In this document: positions 37,151 to 48,370 of the stretch, one piece after another
Layout of the letters: each line of letters begins with the position of its first letter
How positions within the stretch are numbered: position 1 is the stretch's first letter
Assembly: GCA_030323885.1 (NCBI GenBank)
Contig: CM059199.1
Location: 78,058,002-78,122,001 of the forward strand
Direction of reading: 5' to 3'
DNA: 64,000 nucleotides
DNA from: Branchipolynoe longqiensis
Taxonomy: Eukaryota > Annelida > Polychaeta > Phyllodocida > Polynoidae
Translations under genes and position numbers: made by a program
Notes under the pieces: generated by a model
Database searches by the model: none
What the model was told of the DNA's origin: nothing
The model's input: the letters and a program-made list of their open reading frames with translations, nothing else

Positions 37151-37243
37151 TGCGTGTGGCCTTGACGTGATACCACTATCAAACTCTGCTGGGCCGGCAA
37201 TGTTGTGACTGCCGCGCTGCGCTCTAGTTCCCTCGCCGCACAC

Positions 37244-37345
37244 CAGGGTGGACAGAGTGGCGCCCCCTGGTGAGCAAGTTGAGAGACACGTCTCGCTGTA
37301 GGCTGGTGCCCGGTCCGCTTCACTCTCCTCGTATGTAGGCAGCGT
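37244..37345 (-). CDS. Host gene exon 6 in window: cytoplasmic tail with LPTY motif (3' limit uncertain)
   Basis: The acceptor GGCTTCTTCCTGCAG is excellent and the phase (0) agrees with the previous exon. It reads TLPTYEESEADRAPAYSETC and further Ser/Thr-rich residues; LPTY is a PY-type motif and AYSE is another tyrosine site. I place the end at the CTG/GTGTGC donor (37244), which leaves phase 0 and fits the next exon. The frame also stays open past this point through the GTGAC-type array to a TAG at 36653, which would give a Ser/Pro/Thr-rich terminal exon instead. I cannot choose between the two from sequence alone. The acceptor and first 34 codons are the firm part. Confidence 0.55.
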
Positions 37346-37479
37346 CTGCAGGAAGAAGCCACGTTAGACACAGGTCAGAGGTCACAAGCACTGGACTCAA
37401 CTAAGCGCCTTCTGTGTGCGCTTTGCCAGTTGTCCGTGTTTGGTCGTTATCTAGGTCCGGCTCAACGCGCGACAATGAC

Positions 37480-37827
37480 TTAAAGTTGCACAGTCCAACA
37501 GTTTTGATTTTCTGTCATTTTCTGAGATAAATATATTGGGTTGATCGTTATGATCTACCTTACTTTAGTTGGAAGTAACTTCGCTTTGAAATAACTAACT
37601 TCAGAGATATTTGAAGTGTAATCATACCAAATTAATTTTGGCAGGCTTCTCAAAACTCTGTCCCAATAATGGGATCTATTAAATTGGCTTACTATGCCCT
37701 TATAATATATGCAGAACGCAATGACTTAATAAGCGCACCAGTATCTACAGCGGATTTGGAGTTTCAAATCTGGATGAGAGTTTTCCTTTCGAAAAGTGAA
37801 ATCTTTTATCAAAATAGGCAACTTTAA
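37480..37827. mobile_element. TTAA MITE family, copy 3
   Basis: Starts TTAAAGTTGCACAGTCCAAC and ends GCAACTTTAA; the right TIR is shortened. The body shares the segment ending TTTTGGCAGGCTTCTCAAAA with the other copies. Confidence 0.68.
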
Positions 37828-37880
37828 GCCAGATGTCAAATTATATTTGTCTACAAAGACCTATTTCATCAGCGTCTGGG

Positions 37881-38423
37881 TGTAAAATATTCTGATAATT
37901 GCACATTGGTGGGTGATGTGAACTGGTCTATAAGGGATTACAAATGTTGTATAAAGGGTAAATGATGTAATGTGACCAGATGCATGTGATATTGTGTAGT
38001 GCTGGTGATCCTTTACTTAGATTAAATAGACATTGTGTACTCTGTAGATAGTGTGAGAGGGGCACTACATTTAGTGTGATAGGGTCTTAGCAACTCTGCT
38101 CACAACCCCCTCCCCACCCCCCAACTCTTATTTATGGATCACTGCACACCCAGACACAACAGGGCACTGTAGGCATAAACAACCAAGGCATGGATACAAG
38201 CATGCTTACTGTTAATTGGTGGATATGTGGATGCTTACTGTTAGTTGGAGGATCTGGTCATGTGACAGGCCATCTTGGATTCTAAAACCATATATAATAA
38301 TAAACCTGAGGGTGCAAGCTCTCTCTACCTTTGACTTTATACTCTGCCTTTCTTCTACTTGCCTCTAATGATTTCCTATTTAGCCTGCCTGCACAACTAC
38401 AGCTGTCAGCCGACGACTTTACA
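37881..38423 (+). repeat. Solo LTR
   Basis: Starts TGTAAAATATTCTG and ends GACTTTACA, so the ends are TGTAAA/TTTACA. TGGG on both sides may be the target duplication. Second copy at 28334-28900; no internal coding region is nearby. Confidence 0.65.
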
Positions 38424-38548
38424 TGGGGTTTGACCACATAGCGCGTTGTGTTAGTAACACCAGAGCCAGATGCAGCGTTCAGAGTGGACTGTTGACCAAA
38501 TTAAGACTATTGCTGTTCAGCGATGAAAGCAAGCTGCGATGTGGCTTA

Positions 38549-38868
38549 AGCTAGGATTCCTTACACACGGTATGCGGCATGCGGCATGTGGCATGCGGCG
38601 TGCGGCGTGATTACGGGATGGGTCCTTTCACCCACACCCACACACACACCCACACACAGTGTCAGGTTTCTTCACCACTGTTCTCTATGGCAAACGCAGC
38701 AGCATTCGCATTCGCATGCCGCACCGATCGCTACATGGACCGATTCAGTATTCGCATGCCGCATGCCGCATACCGCGTGTAAGGAATCACCCCCATTGAC
38801 TTAGATGCTTTTTGATTTTTTGCCGCATTCGCATTCGAATACCGCATACCGCGTGTAAGGAATCCTAG
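38549..38868. mobile_element. Short MITE with duplicated right terminal repeat
   Basis: CTAGGATTCCTTACACACGG at the left end is inverted at the right end (38849-38868), and again internally at about 38769-38788. Subterminal GCATGCGGCAT repeats occur on both sides. Confidence 0.6.
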
Positions 38869-39039
38869 AATTACTCGTTATGGACAGAGTAAATAAACCA
38901 TCACAAAAAACACACACACACAAAATCATTTAAGTGGGCAATGCTCACTACAGATATGCTGGGTTGTACATAATTAGTTACTGATTTATTTTTCTTTAGA
39001 TTGTTATTTTTCCAAATGTTTGCTAATCGATTGCTTAAA

Positions 39040-42000
39040 AGCTTTAATTGTGTTACTGTTTAATTGTGTTACTGTTTAACTGTGTTACTGTTTAATTGCA
39101 TTACTGTTTAATTGCATTACTGTTTAATTGTGTTACTGTTTAATTGTTGTTTTTGCTTACTGTTTAATTGCTTATGTTTAATTGCGTTACTGTTTAATTG
39201 CATTACTGTTTAATTGCATTACTGTTTAATTGCATTACTGTTTAATTGCATTACTGTTTAATTGTGGTACTGCTTAATTGCGTTACTGTTTAATTGTGTT
39301 ACTGTTTAATTGCATTACTGTTTAATTGCATTACTGTTTAATTGCATTACTGTTTAATTGTGTTACTGTTTAATTGCATTACTGTTTAATTGCATTACTG
39401 TTTAATTGCATTACTGTTTAATTGTGTTACTGTTTAATTGCGTTACTGTTTAATTGTGTTACTGTTTAATTGCATTACTGTTTAATTGCATTACTGTTTA
39501 ATTGCGTTACTGTTTAATTGCATTACTGTTTAATTGCATTACTGTTTAATTGCGTTACTGTTTAATTGCATTACTGTTTAATTGCATTACTGTTTAATTG
39601 CGTTACTGTTTAATTGCGTTACTGTTTAATTGTGTTACTGTTTAATTGCATTACTGTTTAATTGCGTTACTGTTTAATTGCGTTACTGTTTAATTGCGTT
39701 ACTGTTTAATTGCATTACTGTTTAATTGCATTACTGTTTAATTGCGTTACTGTTTAATTGCATTACTGTTTAATTGCATTACTGTTTAATTGCGTTACTG
39801 TTTAATTGCATTACTGTTTAATTGCATTACTGTTTAATTGCATTACTGTTTAATTGTGTTACTGTTTAATTGCATTACTGTTTAATTGCGTTACTGTTTA
39901 ATTGCGTTACTGTTTAATTGTGTTACTGTTTAATTGCATTACTGTTTAATTGCGTTACTGTTTAATTGTGTTACTGTTTAATTGCGTTACTGTTTAATTG
40001 CATTACTGTTTAATTGCGTTACTGTTTAATTGCATTACTGTTTAATTGCGTTACTGTTTAATTGCGTTACTGTTTAATTGCATTACTGTTTAATTGCGTT
40101 ACTGTTTAATTGCGTTACTGTTTAATTGCGTTACTGTTTAATTGTGTTACTGTTTAATTGCGTTACTGTTTAATTGCGTTACTGTTTAATTGTGTTACTG
40201 TTTAATTGCGTTACTGTTTAATTGCGTTACTGTTTAATTGCGTTACTGTTTAATTGCATTACTGTTTAATTGCATTACTGTTTAATTGCGTTACTGTTTA
40301 ATTGCGTTACTGTTTAATTGTGTTACTGTTTAATTGTGTTACTGTTTAATTGCGTTACTGTTTAATTGCGTTACTTTTTAATTGCGTTACTGTTTAATTG
40401 TGTTACTGTTTAATTGCGTTACTGTTTAATTGCGTTACTGTTTAATTGTGTTACTGTTTAATTGCGTTACTGTTTAATTGCGTTACTGTTTAATTGCGTT
40501 ACTGTTTAATTGCATTACTGTTTAATTGCATTACTGTTTAATTGCGTTACTGTTTAATTGCGTTACTGTTTAATTGTGTTACTGTTTAATTGTGTTACTG
40601 TTTAATTGCGTTACTGTTTAATTGCGTTACTTTTTAATTGCGTTACTGTTTAATTGTGTTACTGTTTAATTGCGTTACTGTTTAATTGCGTTACTGTTTA
40701 ATTGCGTTACTGTTTAATTGCGTTACTGTTTAATTGCGTTACTGTTTAATTGCATTAGTGTTTAAGTGCGTTACTGTTTAATTGCATTACTGTTTAATTG
40801 TGTTACTGTTTAATTGCGTTATTGTTTAATTGCATTACTGTTTAATTGCGTTATTATTTAATTGCATTACTGTTTAATTGCGTTACTGTTTAATTGTGTT
40901 ACTGTTTAATTGCGTTACTGTTTAATTGCGTTACTGTTTAATCGTGTTACTGTTTAATTGTGTTACTGTTTAATTGCTTTACTGTTTAATTGCGTTACTG
41001 TTTAATTGTGTTACTGTTTAATTGCATTACTGTTTAATTGCATTACTGTTTAATTGCATCACTGTTTAATTGCATTACTGTTTAATTGTGGTACTGTTTA
41101 ATTGTGTTACTGTTTAATTGCATTACTGTTTAATTGCATCACTGTTTAATTGCGTTACTGTTTAATCGTGTTACTGTTTAATTACGTTACTGTTTAATTG
41201 CATTACTGTTTAATTGCGTTACTGTTTAATTGTGTTACTGTTTAATTGCGTTACTGTTTAATTGCGTTACTGTTTAATCGTGTTACTGTTTAATTGTGTT
41301 ACTGTTTAATTGCGTTACTGTTTAATTGCGTTACTGTTTAATTGTGTTACTGTTTAATTGCATTACTGTTTAATTGCATTACTGTTTAATTGCATCACTG
41401 TTTAATTGCATTACTGTTTAATTGTGGTACTGTTTAATTGTGTTACTGTTTAATTGCATTACTGTTTAATTGCATCACTGTTTAATTGCGTTACTGTTTA
41501 ATCGTGTTACTGTTTAATTGCGTTACTGTTTAATTGCATTACTGTTTAATTGCGTTACTGTTTAATTGTGTTACTGTTTAATTGTGTTACTGTTTAATTG
41601 TGTTACTGTTTAATTGCGTTACTGTTTAATTGTGTTACTGTTTAATTGCGTTATTGTTTCATTGCGTTACTGTTTAATTGCGTTACTGTTTAATTGCATT
41701 ACTGTTTAATTGCATTACTGTTTAATTGTGTTACTGTTTAATTGCGTTACTGTTTAATTGCGTTACTGTTTAATTGCGTTACTGTTTAATTGCGTTACTG
41801 TTTAATTGTGTTACTGTTTAATTGCGTTACTGTTTAATTGCGTTACTGTTTAATTGCGTTACTGTTTAATTGCGTTACTGTTTAATTGCGTTACTGTTTA
41901 ATTGTGTTACTGTTTAATTGCGTTACTGTTTAATTGCATTACTGTTTAATTGCGTTACTGTTTAATTGTGTTACTGTTTAATTGTGTTACTGTTTAATTG

Positions 42001-42345
42001 CGTTACTGTTTAATTGCGTTACTGTTTAATTGCGTTATTGTTTAATTGCGTTACTGTTTAATTGCGTTACTGTTTAATTGCATTACTGTTTAATTGCATT
42101 ACTGTTTAATTGTGTTACTGTTTAATTGCGTTACTGTTTAATTACGTTACTGTTTAATTGCGTTACTGTTTAATTGAGTTACTGTTTAATTGCGTTACTG
42201 TTTAATTGCGTTACTGTTTAATTGCATTACTGTTTAATTGTGTTACTGTTTAATTGTGTTACTGTTTAATCGTGTTACTGTTTAATTGTGTTACTGTTTA
42301 ATTGCGTTACTGTTTAATTGCGTTACTGTTTAATTGCGCTTAGCA
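39040..42345. repeat. 16-bp minisatellite, about 205 units (3.3 kb)
   Basis: Units GTTTAATTGCRTTACT, with GCG, GCA and GTG versions mixed. It is the longest array in the window. Larger blocks repeat, for example 40310-40400 and 40570-40660, and 41000-41180 and 41360-41500. Confidence 0.96.
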
Positions 42346-42357
42346 ATGTCGGCAGTA

Positions 42358-42660
42358 AGTTGTTTGCTTGTTGGAGTTTTACGTCCTGGCAACATCTAAG
42401 GTAATATCAGGACGGGTATCGACTTGTGACAGTGTACACTGATGGTGATTTTATATTGCTGCCCCACCTGGGAAATCAGGCTGCCATCACCATGGACCGA
42501 TATCCCACTCAGTCACAATATCCTGACACTGAGACAACCATTCCTTGCCATTTCCTAATAATGACGAGCGCCAGGCTAGGAAGCGATAAGTATAAATGTT
42601 TAAGTCATTGGTTTGACTCCACAAAGGTTCGAACCCGTGGGTTCAAATCGCGCGATCTAC
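42358..42660 (-). mobile_element. SINE family 1, inverted copy beside the 16-bp array
   Basis: Body and middle inverted, with GTTCGAACC-like head sequence near 42625. It separates the 16-bp array from an unexpanded copy of the array flank at 42715-42810. Confidence 0.72.
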
Positions 42661-42882
42661 CAAAACGGGGGAGGGAGGCTCAGCTCATTTGGCCATTCCT
42701 TCTGGTGATTAGGCACTGATTTAATTTTACTGCAATTGTTACTTTGGCCAAATGTTGGCTAAATTTTGTTTAAGAACTTTAATTCCATTACTGTTTAATT
42801 CGGCTGCATTTCAGTAAAAAGTAGAAGGTGACCATCCACCGCCTCTCTGGTGCAGAGGTTGACATTATGTCACGTGACTTAC

Positions 42883-42989
42883 TGAGAGCGGGTGCAACTC
42901 AGGCTTGGGGTGACTGAGTGCGATGAAGTAAGATGGCGGCTGGATCGGGACCTGCACTTCCGGTCCGACCTGGCGTCTGTGGAACTGGT
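42883..42989 (-). CDS. Host gene exon 5 in window: juxtamembrane cytoplasmic segment with PPSY motif
   Basis: A 107-bp exon between a strong acceptor (long pyrimidine stretch ending GCTTTCAG) and a GTAAGT donor. The leftover A of the transmembrane exon plus AC gives Asn, and 35 more codons follow to an exact phase-0 end. The sequence QFHRRQVGPEVQVPIQPPSY begins basic, as expected just inside the membrane, and contains a PPxY motif. PPxY motifs bind WW domains, for example of NEDD4-type ubiquitin ligases, and are common in tails of endocytosed receptors; binding here is inference. It lies 1.3 kb from the transmembrane exon and next to a SINE. Confidence 0.75.
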
Positions 42990-43251
42990 CTGAAAGCAAA
43001 TTGTCACATCAGTCTTGTTTCTAACCTCCAGAAAAGAAGATTGATAGAAGAAAGTGCATACTTTCACTTCACTACCCAACTGTGGACAACCCGCAAAGGT
43101 CAGTCAGTGGGATGACCGACACCTTCATAGGTGGACACTCTACCGCCTAAACTAAGACCCGCTCTATAATCTGAGGTATAACTTGTTATGCAAATATTAT
43201 TTAGGATGGAGCCAACACTGATTCTCCATCTTTACTGATTGTCATAGTCTA

Positions 43252-43393
43252 GTCATCATCATCATCATCATGCTGTCGGTCACGATGCGACAAAGACTGC
43301 TTTCATTACTTGACTGCCGCTCTCCATTTAGCTCTCTGCTGTGAGAGTTGTGTCCATGAGTCGGTCTTAATGTCTCTCAGCTTCAGGTTTAGT
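43252..43393 (-). mobile_element. LINE 3' tail fragment
   Basis: Inverted copy of the end of the element at 34563-35105, including the CAT-repeat tail and the AKWRAAVK coding end. Only the last 140 bp are present. Confidence 0.7.
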
Positions 43394-43404
43394 CTAGTAC
43401 GTAT

Positions 43405-43762
43405 TGTCATACAACCGTCTAGCGAATGTATACATAGTGTCGGGTTACTTTATTAACTAACTTGCAAATGTGTTTATTGTATATCCTACTCAGTAACATT
43501 ATTATCTTTCTATTCTCCGGCCACGCTCTATCTGCTGAGGTTGAACTCACTATTGCTTGTTATTCAGGCCCTGAGCGCCTTGGGTAACTGCTCCACTGCT
43601 CTAAACTATGCCTCACTCACATCGATTTTGTACTTTAAATAAAGGAAGGGCCAATAGGGTCCAGTCAGAGTTCGTTCAACCAAACTTTTTATCTCTGCCT
43701 TTTTAATTGCATAATAATATAAATAATGGGGACCTTTCATGGGCCATTTCTCTCGCTATACA
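43405..43762 (+). repeat. Possible LTR
   Basis: TG...CA ends, an AATAAA at about 43640 and a TTGGTGGCA-like segment after the end that could be a primer binding site. There is no second copy in the window, so this is weak. Confidence 0.22.
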
Positions 43763-44270
43763 CTTGGTGGCAACCGCCCGTTCCCGGCCCAAGTCGGCAT
43801 GTTAGCAGCGCATAGGATGCACGTTCCTCCCAGCTCTCTGTCAGTCTACCGTAAATCGACGTAGCTCAACATAGACCGCCATAGCTCTAACAAACGTCTA
43901 ATGTATCTCGACGTCAGCCTAACGTGAGCGCAACATAAGCCCAATGTAACCCAATGCAACGGCCTGTGCGTCAAGCTACGTTGACAGTTTTGGGTATTCC
44001 AAAACCTTGACGCGTGTCACCGTATCTCGACGTAACTCAACGTATCTTGACGTACCTCGACGTAGGCTTAACGAACGCATAACGTATCTCAACATTCCAT
44101 GACATATCTTGATGTAATTGCCAAATTTCCCCTACATCGGCTTACACTACCCCATTACATCGTGGCGTGACATCCCCATTACAGAGACCGGCATGGTGCG
44201 CCATCTGACGAGAGAGTCATGCAAACTGAAAGGTCCCCATTGCTGGGTGCGCCCCTGGGTGTGGGGCCGA
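43763..44270. other. CpG-rich region with CGACGTA motifs
   Basis: At 43850-44110 CGACGTA, AACGTATCT and similar motifs recur about ten times, as in subterminal parts of TIR elements, but I found no terminal repeats. Confidence 0.4.
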
Positions 44271-44275
44271 CTTAC

Positions 44276-44392
44276 TTCGGGCCTTGAGGATGATGCTGTA
44301 GTAGGTCCAGCCGACCAGCACGAGGATGAGCAGCGGCACCATGCTGAACACGTAGGGCAGGGTACGGTCCGGGGCGCCGCCCGCCACCCGCA
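44276..44392 (-). CDS. Host gene exon 4 in window: transmembrane segment
   Basis: A 117-bp exon with phase 1 at both ends, a CTGCCTCCAG acceptor and a GTAAGT donor. It reads a short stalk (RVAGGAPDRTLPY), then the hydrophobic run FSMVPLLILVLVGWTYYSII, then LKAR as the positive stop-transfer end. This predicts a type I single-pass membrane protein, with the LDLa domain outside and the following exons in the cytoplasm. The single base left by the LDLa exon joins TG here to give Val. GC-rich third positions match the other exons and differ from the AT-rich mobile DNA around it. Confidence 0.82.
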
Positions 44393-44394
44393 CT

Positions 44395-44925
44395 GGAGGC
44401 AGAGCACAGGTGCAGTGTTAGCCGGAACCAGCGCACATAGTGCTGCACGGACGTCAGGAGACGCAGTGACGTCACAAGGAATACTGTTGCGTAGACTTTA
44501 TTTGGTATAAAGCATTATGTCATCGTGACTAGTGTAGGTGCTCCTTCATGGCTGACCTACTCTGTGGTGGAGCCGTCAAGGTGTTACGGCCATAAGCCAT
44601 CAATTTATGGTTATATTGTGCAATAACTATGTACCTGCATCTCACTTTGAGAATTTTATTTGAATCATATTTGTTTAGAGATTGTAAATATTGATCCCGA
44701 TATAGATGCCGGGATTGGTATATGTTATACGCTTAATGCCTTGATGGTTCTGCCACAGAGTAGCACACGCCATGCAGAGCAACATCTACACTGGTCCTTC
44801 CCTACATGGCTTCCATATATGGTTCGATGATGTGATGCTTTGTGCCAAGCTTAAAGTCTACGCGACTGTGGCAGGGAACCACGCTAGAATTCACCCCACC
44901 AGCACCCACCAGGGTCAAACTGACA
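44395..44925. other. Unassigned intron sequence
   Basis: No exon or element seen between the transmembrane exon and the 41-bp array. Confidence 0.4.
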
Positions 44926-46380
44926 GTATACAGTCACACAGAGCAAGGCCTCCTGTCAAAGTGACAGTATACAGTCACACAGAACAAGGCCTCCTGTCAA
45001 ACTGACAGTATACAGTCACACAGAACAAGGCATCCTGTCACACTGACAGCATACAGTCACACAGAACAAGGCCTCCTATCAAACTGACAGTATACAGTCA
45101 CACAGAGCAAGGCCTCCTGTCAAACTGACAGTATACAGTCACACAGAACAAGGCCTCCTGTCAAACTGACAGTATACAGTCACACAGAACAAGGCCTCCT
45201 GTCAAACTGACAGTATACAGTCACACAGAGCAAGGCCTCCTGTCAAACTGACAGTATACAGTCACACAGAGCAAGGCCTCCTGTCAAACTGACAGTATAC
45301 AGTCACACAGAGCAAGGCCTCCTGTCAAACTGACAGTATACAGTCACACCTAACAAGGCCTCCTGTCAAACTGACAGTATACAGTCACACAGAAGAAGGC
45401 CTCCTGTCAAGCTGACAGTATGCAGTCACACAGAACAATGCCTCCTGTCAAAGTGACAGCATACAGTCACACAGAACAAGGCCTCCTGCCAAACTTACAT
45501 TATGCAGTCACACAGAACAAGGCCTCCTGCAAACTGACAGCATAGAGTGACACAGAACTCCTGCCAAACTTACAGTATGCAGTCACCCAGAACAATGCCT
45601 CCTGCAAACTGACAGCATACAGTCACACAGAATAAGGCCTCCTGCCAAACTGACAGTATGCAGTCACCCAGAACAAGGCCTCCTGCAAACTGACAGCATA
45701 CAGTCATACAGAATAAGCCCTCCTGCCAAACTTACAGTATACAGTCACACAGAACAAGGCCTCCTGTCAAACTGACAGCATACAGTCACACAGAATAAGC
45801 CCTCCTGCCAAACTGACAGTATGCAGTCACCCAGAACAAGGCCTCCTGCAAACTGACAGCATACAGTCACACAGAACAAGGCCTCCTTCCAAACTTATAG
45901 TATACAGTCACACAGAGCAAGGCCTCCTGTCAAACTGAAAGCATACAGTCACACATAATAAGGCCTCCTGCCAAACTGACAGTATGCAGTCACACAGAAC
46001 AAGGCCTCCTGCAAACTGACAGCATATAGTCACACAGAACAAGGCCTCCTGCCAAACTTACAGTATGCAGTCACACAGACAAGGCCTCCTGTTAAACTGA
46101 CAGCATACAGTCACACAGAATAAGGCCTCCTGTCAAACTGACAGTATGCAGTCACACAGAGCAAGGCCTCCTGTCAAACTGACAGCATACAGTCACACAG
46201 AATAAGGCCTCCTGTCAAACTGACAGTATACAGTCACACAGAGCAAGGCCTCCTGTCAAACTGACAGCATACAGTCACACAGAGCAAGGCCTCCTGTCAA
46301 ACTGACAGTGTACAGTCACACAGAGCAAGGCCTCCTGTCAAACTGACACTATACAGTCACACAGAACAAGGCCTCTTATC
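44926..46380. repeat. 41-bp minisatellite, about 35 units
   Basis: Units with GACAGTATACAGTCACACAG and AACAAGGCCTCCTGTCAAAC; several 40-bp variants (TGCAAACTGACAGCAT) in the right half. Confidence 0.94.
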
Positions 46381-46383
46381 CAA

Positions 46384-46996
46384 CTAAGGAGAGTTGACAG
46401 TGGGGTGACAGTGGGAGGGTGACAGTTGGAGCATGATAGTTGGAGAGGAACGGTGAGACTGTGCTTTGTTGGAGTGTGACAGATTGAGAGTGACATTTGG
46501 AGTGTGACGATTGATGAGTGACAGAAGAAATGTGACAGTTGGAGTGGAACAGTGAGAGTGTGCATAGCTGGAGTGTGGCAGTCTGAGTGTGACATTTGAA
46601 GTGTCACGATTGATGAGTGACAGAAGGAAAGTGATAGTAGGGGTGTGACAGTAAGCATGTGACAGTATGATGTGACAGCAGAATGTGACAGTATGATGTG
46701 ACAGTAGGATGTGACCGTAGGCATCTAGCAGTAGGATGTGACAGTAGGATGTGACAGCAGGATGTGACAGTAGGCATGTAACAGTAGGATGTGAGAGTAG
46801 GATGTGACAGTAGAATGTGACAGTAGGATGTGACAGTAGGATGTTACAGTATGCATATAGCAGTATGATGTGGCAGTAGGATGTGACAGTGGGATGTGAC
46901 AGTAGGCATGTAGCAGTAGAATGTGACAGTAGAATGTGACAGTAGGATGTGACAGTAGGCATGTAACAGTAGGATGTGACAGTAGGATGTGACAGT
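46384..46996. repeat. 13-bp minisatellite running into an exon donor site
   Basis: Units GATGTGACAGTAG, regular from 46660 and more diverged to the left. The last unit ends in the donor GT of the LDLa exon. Confidence 0.92.
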
Positions 46997-46998
46997 AC

Positions 46999-47148
46999 CT
47001 CGGGGCGGTGTGCAGGTGGCGGGCGCCTCGTCCTCCCCGCCCGGACAGTCCCGGGTGCCGTCACACACCCGGCCCGGGGTGTAGAGGCACAGATGCCGGC
47101 CACACGCCAGCCCGGGGGTGAACGTCGACAGTCCGGGGATGGCGCAGG
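46999..47148 (-). CDS. Host gene exon 3 in window: LDL-receptor class A domain
   Basis: A 150-bp exon with phase 1 at both ends, the usual arrangement for LDLa modules. The acceptor is CTTGCAG and the donor is GTACTG. The 49 full codons carry six cysteines in LDLa order (codons 1, 15, 20, 28, 34, 45) and the calcium-cage signature CDGTRDCPGGEDE, with Asp/Glu at the positions that bind calcium in the family. LDLa domains fold around calcium and bind ligands outside the cell. The module sits directly before the transmembrane exon, as in NETO-like and LRP-like single-pass receptors. Upstream (minus sense) the intron ends in hundreds of C residues; downstream a 13-bp minisatellite starts one or two bases after the donor GT. 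Confidence 0.85.
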
Positions 47149-47189
47149 CTGCAAGGCCCGTAACCAACGGCGGCGAGGGGACGAGGGGC

Positions 47190-47654
47190 GGGGTGCGGGG
47201 GGACGGGGGGGGACGGGGGGCGGGGGACGAGGGCGGGGTGGGGCGGGGGGCGGGGGGCGGGGGGGGGGGGGGGGGGACGGGGAGGGGCAGGGGCACGGGG
47301 GGACGGGGGCGGGGTGCGGGGGCCGGGGACCGGGGGCACGGGGGGACGAGGGGCGGGGTGCCGGGGGACGGGGGGCCGGGGCACGGGGGCACGGGGGGAC
47401 GAGGGGCGGGGTGCGGGGGGACGGGGGGCCGGGCACGGGGGGGGGGACGAGGGGCGGGGGTGCGGGGGGGGCGGGGGGCCGGGGGGGGGGACGGGGGAGG
47501 GGACGGGGGTCGGGGGGGGGGGGGGGGGGGGGGTGGGGGGACGGGGGGGGCGGGGGACGGGGGGGGGGACGGGGGCGGGGTGCGGGGGGACGGTGGGGGC
47601 GGGGGGGGCACGGGGGGGGGGGGACGAGGGGGGGGGTGCGGGGGGGACGGGGGG

Positions 47655-47742
<88 letters not shown>

Positions 47743-48060
47743 GGGGGGGGGGGCGGGGCACGGGGGCACAGGGGGACGAGGGGCGGGGTGCGAGGGGGAC
47801 GAGGGGCGGGGTGCGGGGGGGGCCGGGGGACGGGGGCACGGGGGGACGAGGGGCGGGGTGCGGGGGGACGGGGGCCGGGGGACGGGGGAACGGGGGGAGG
47901 GGGACGGGGGTGGGTGACGATGGCCCAGTGGGTGAGGGGACGGGGGACCAGGGGGCAGGGGGGGCAGGGGGACAGGGGCCATGGTGGACAGGGGTACGAG
48001 GGCACGGAGAGACAGGGGTAATGGAGGACAGGGGGGGGGCCGGGAGTGGGGACAGGTGTG
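47190..48060. repeat. Very long G-rich tract
   Basis: About 850 bp of G runs broken by A, C and T, with a nearly pure G stretch at 47655-47750. On the minus strand this is the C-rich end of the intron before the LDLa exon. Length is probably unreliable in any assembly. Confidence 0.9.
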
Positions 48061-48154
48061 TACAAAGAGAATTGATTGAGTTTGTACACTATCAGTGTCA
48101 CAATACGGTGAATATACGGTCACAGCACTATTCCATCATTACATCGCGGCATCA

Positions 48155-48370
48155 GAAAGCTTGTTTTATTTAACAACGCCTCTAGAGCACATTGATTTTC
48201 ATCATTGGCTATTGGACGTAAACCATCTGGTCATTCTGACATTTCTTTGTGGAGGAGACCTGCTACCGCCACATAGGCTACTCGTTCCGATAAGCAGCAA
48301 GGGATATTTTATACACACTTTCCCACAGACAGGACAGCACATACCACGGCCTTTGATGAACCAGTTGTGG
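48155..48370 (-). mobile_element. SINE family 2, headless, inverted
   Basis: Complement from AGCTTGTTTTATTTAACAAC to CCAGTTGTGGACC. The LINE reverse transcriptase fragment starts right after it. Confidence 0.78.

Noticed and set aside
38430..38548. Tc1/mariner transposase remnant (LLFSDESKLRCG)
   Set aside because: Only about 12 residues resemble the DES block; there is no second motif, and the stretch ends at a stop.
39040..42345. Telomeric or centromeric repeat
   Set aside because: The 16-bp unit has no similarity to TTAGGG-type telomere repeats, and the array sits in single-gene surroundings.
46976..48173. Poly-Gly and poly-Pro frames up to 579 codons
   Set aside because: They come from the G-rich tract. 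The real coding part is only the 150-bp LDLa exon in this interval.
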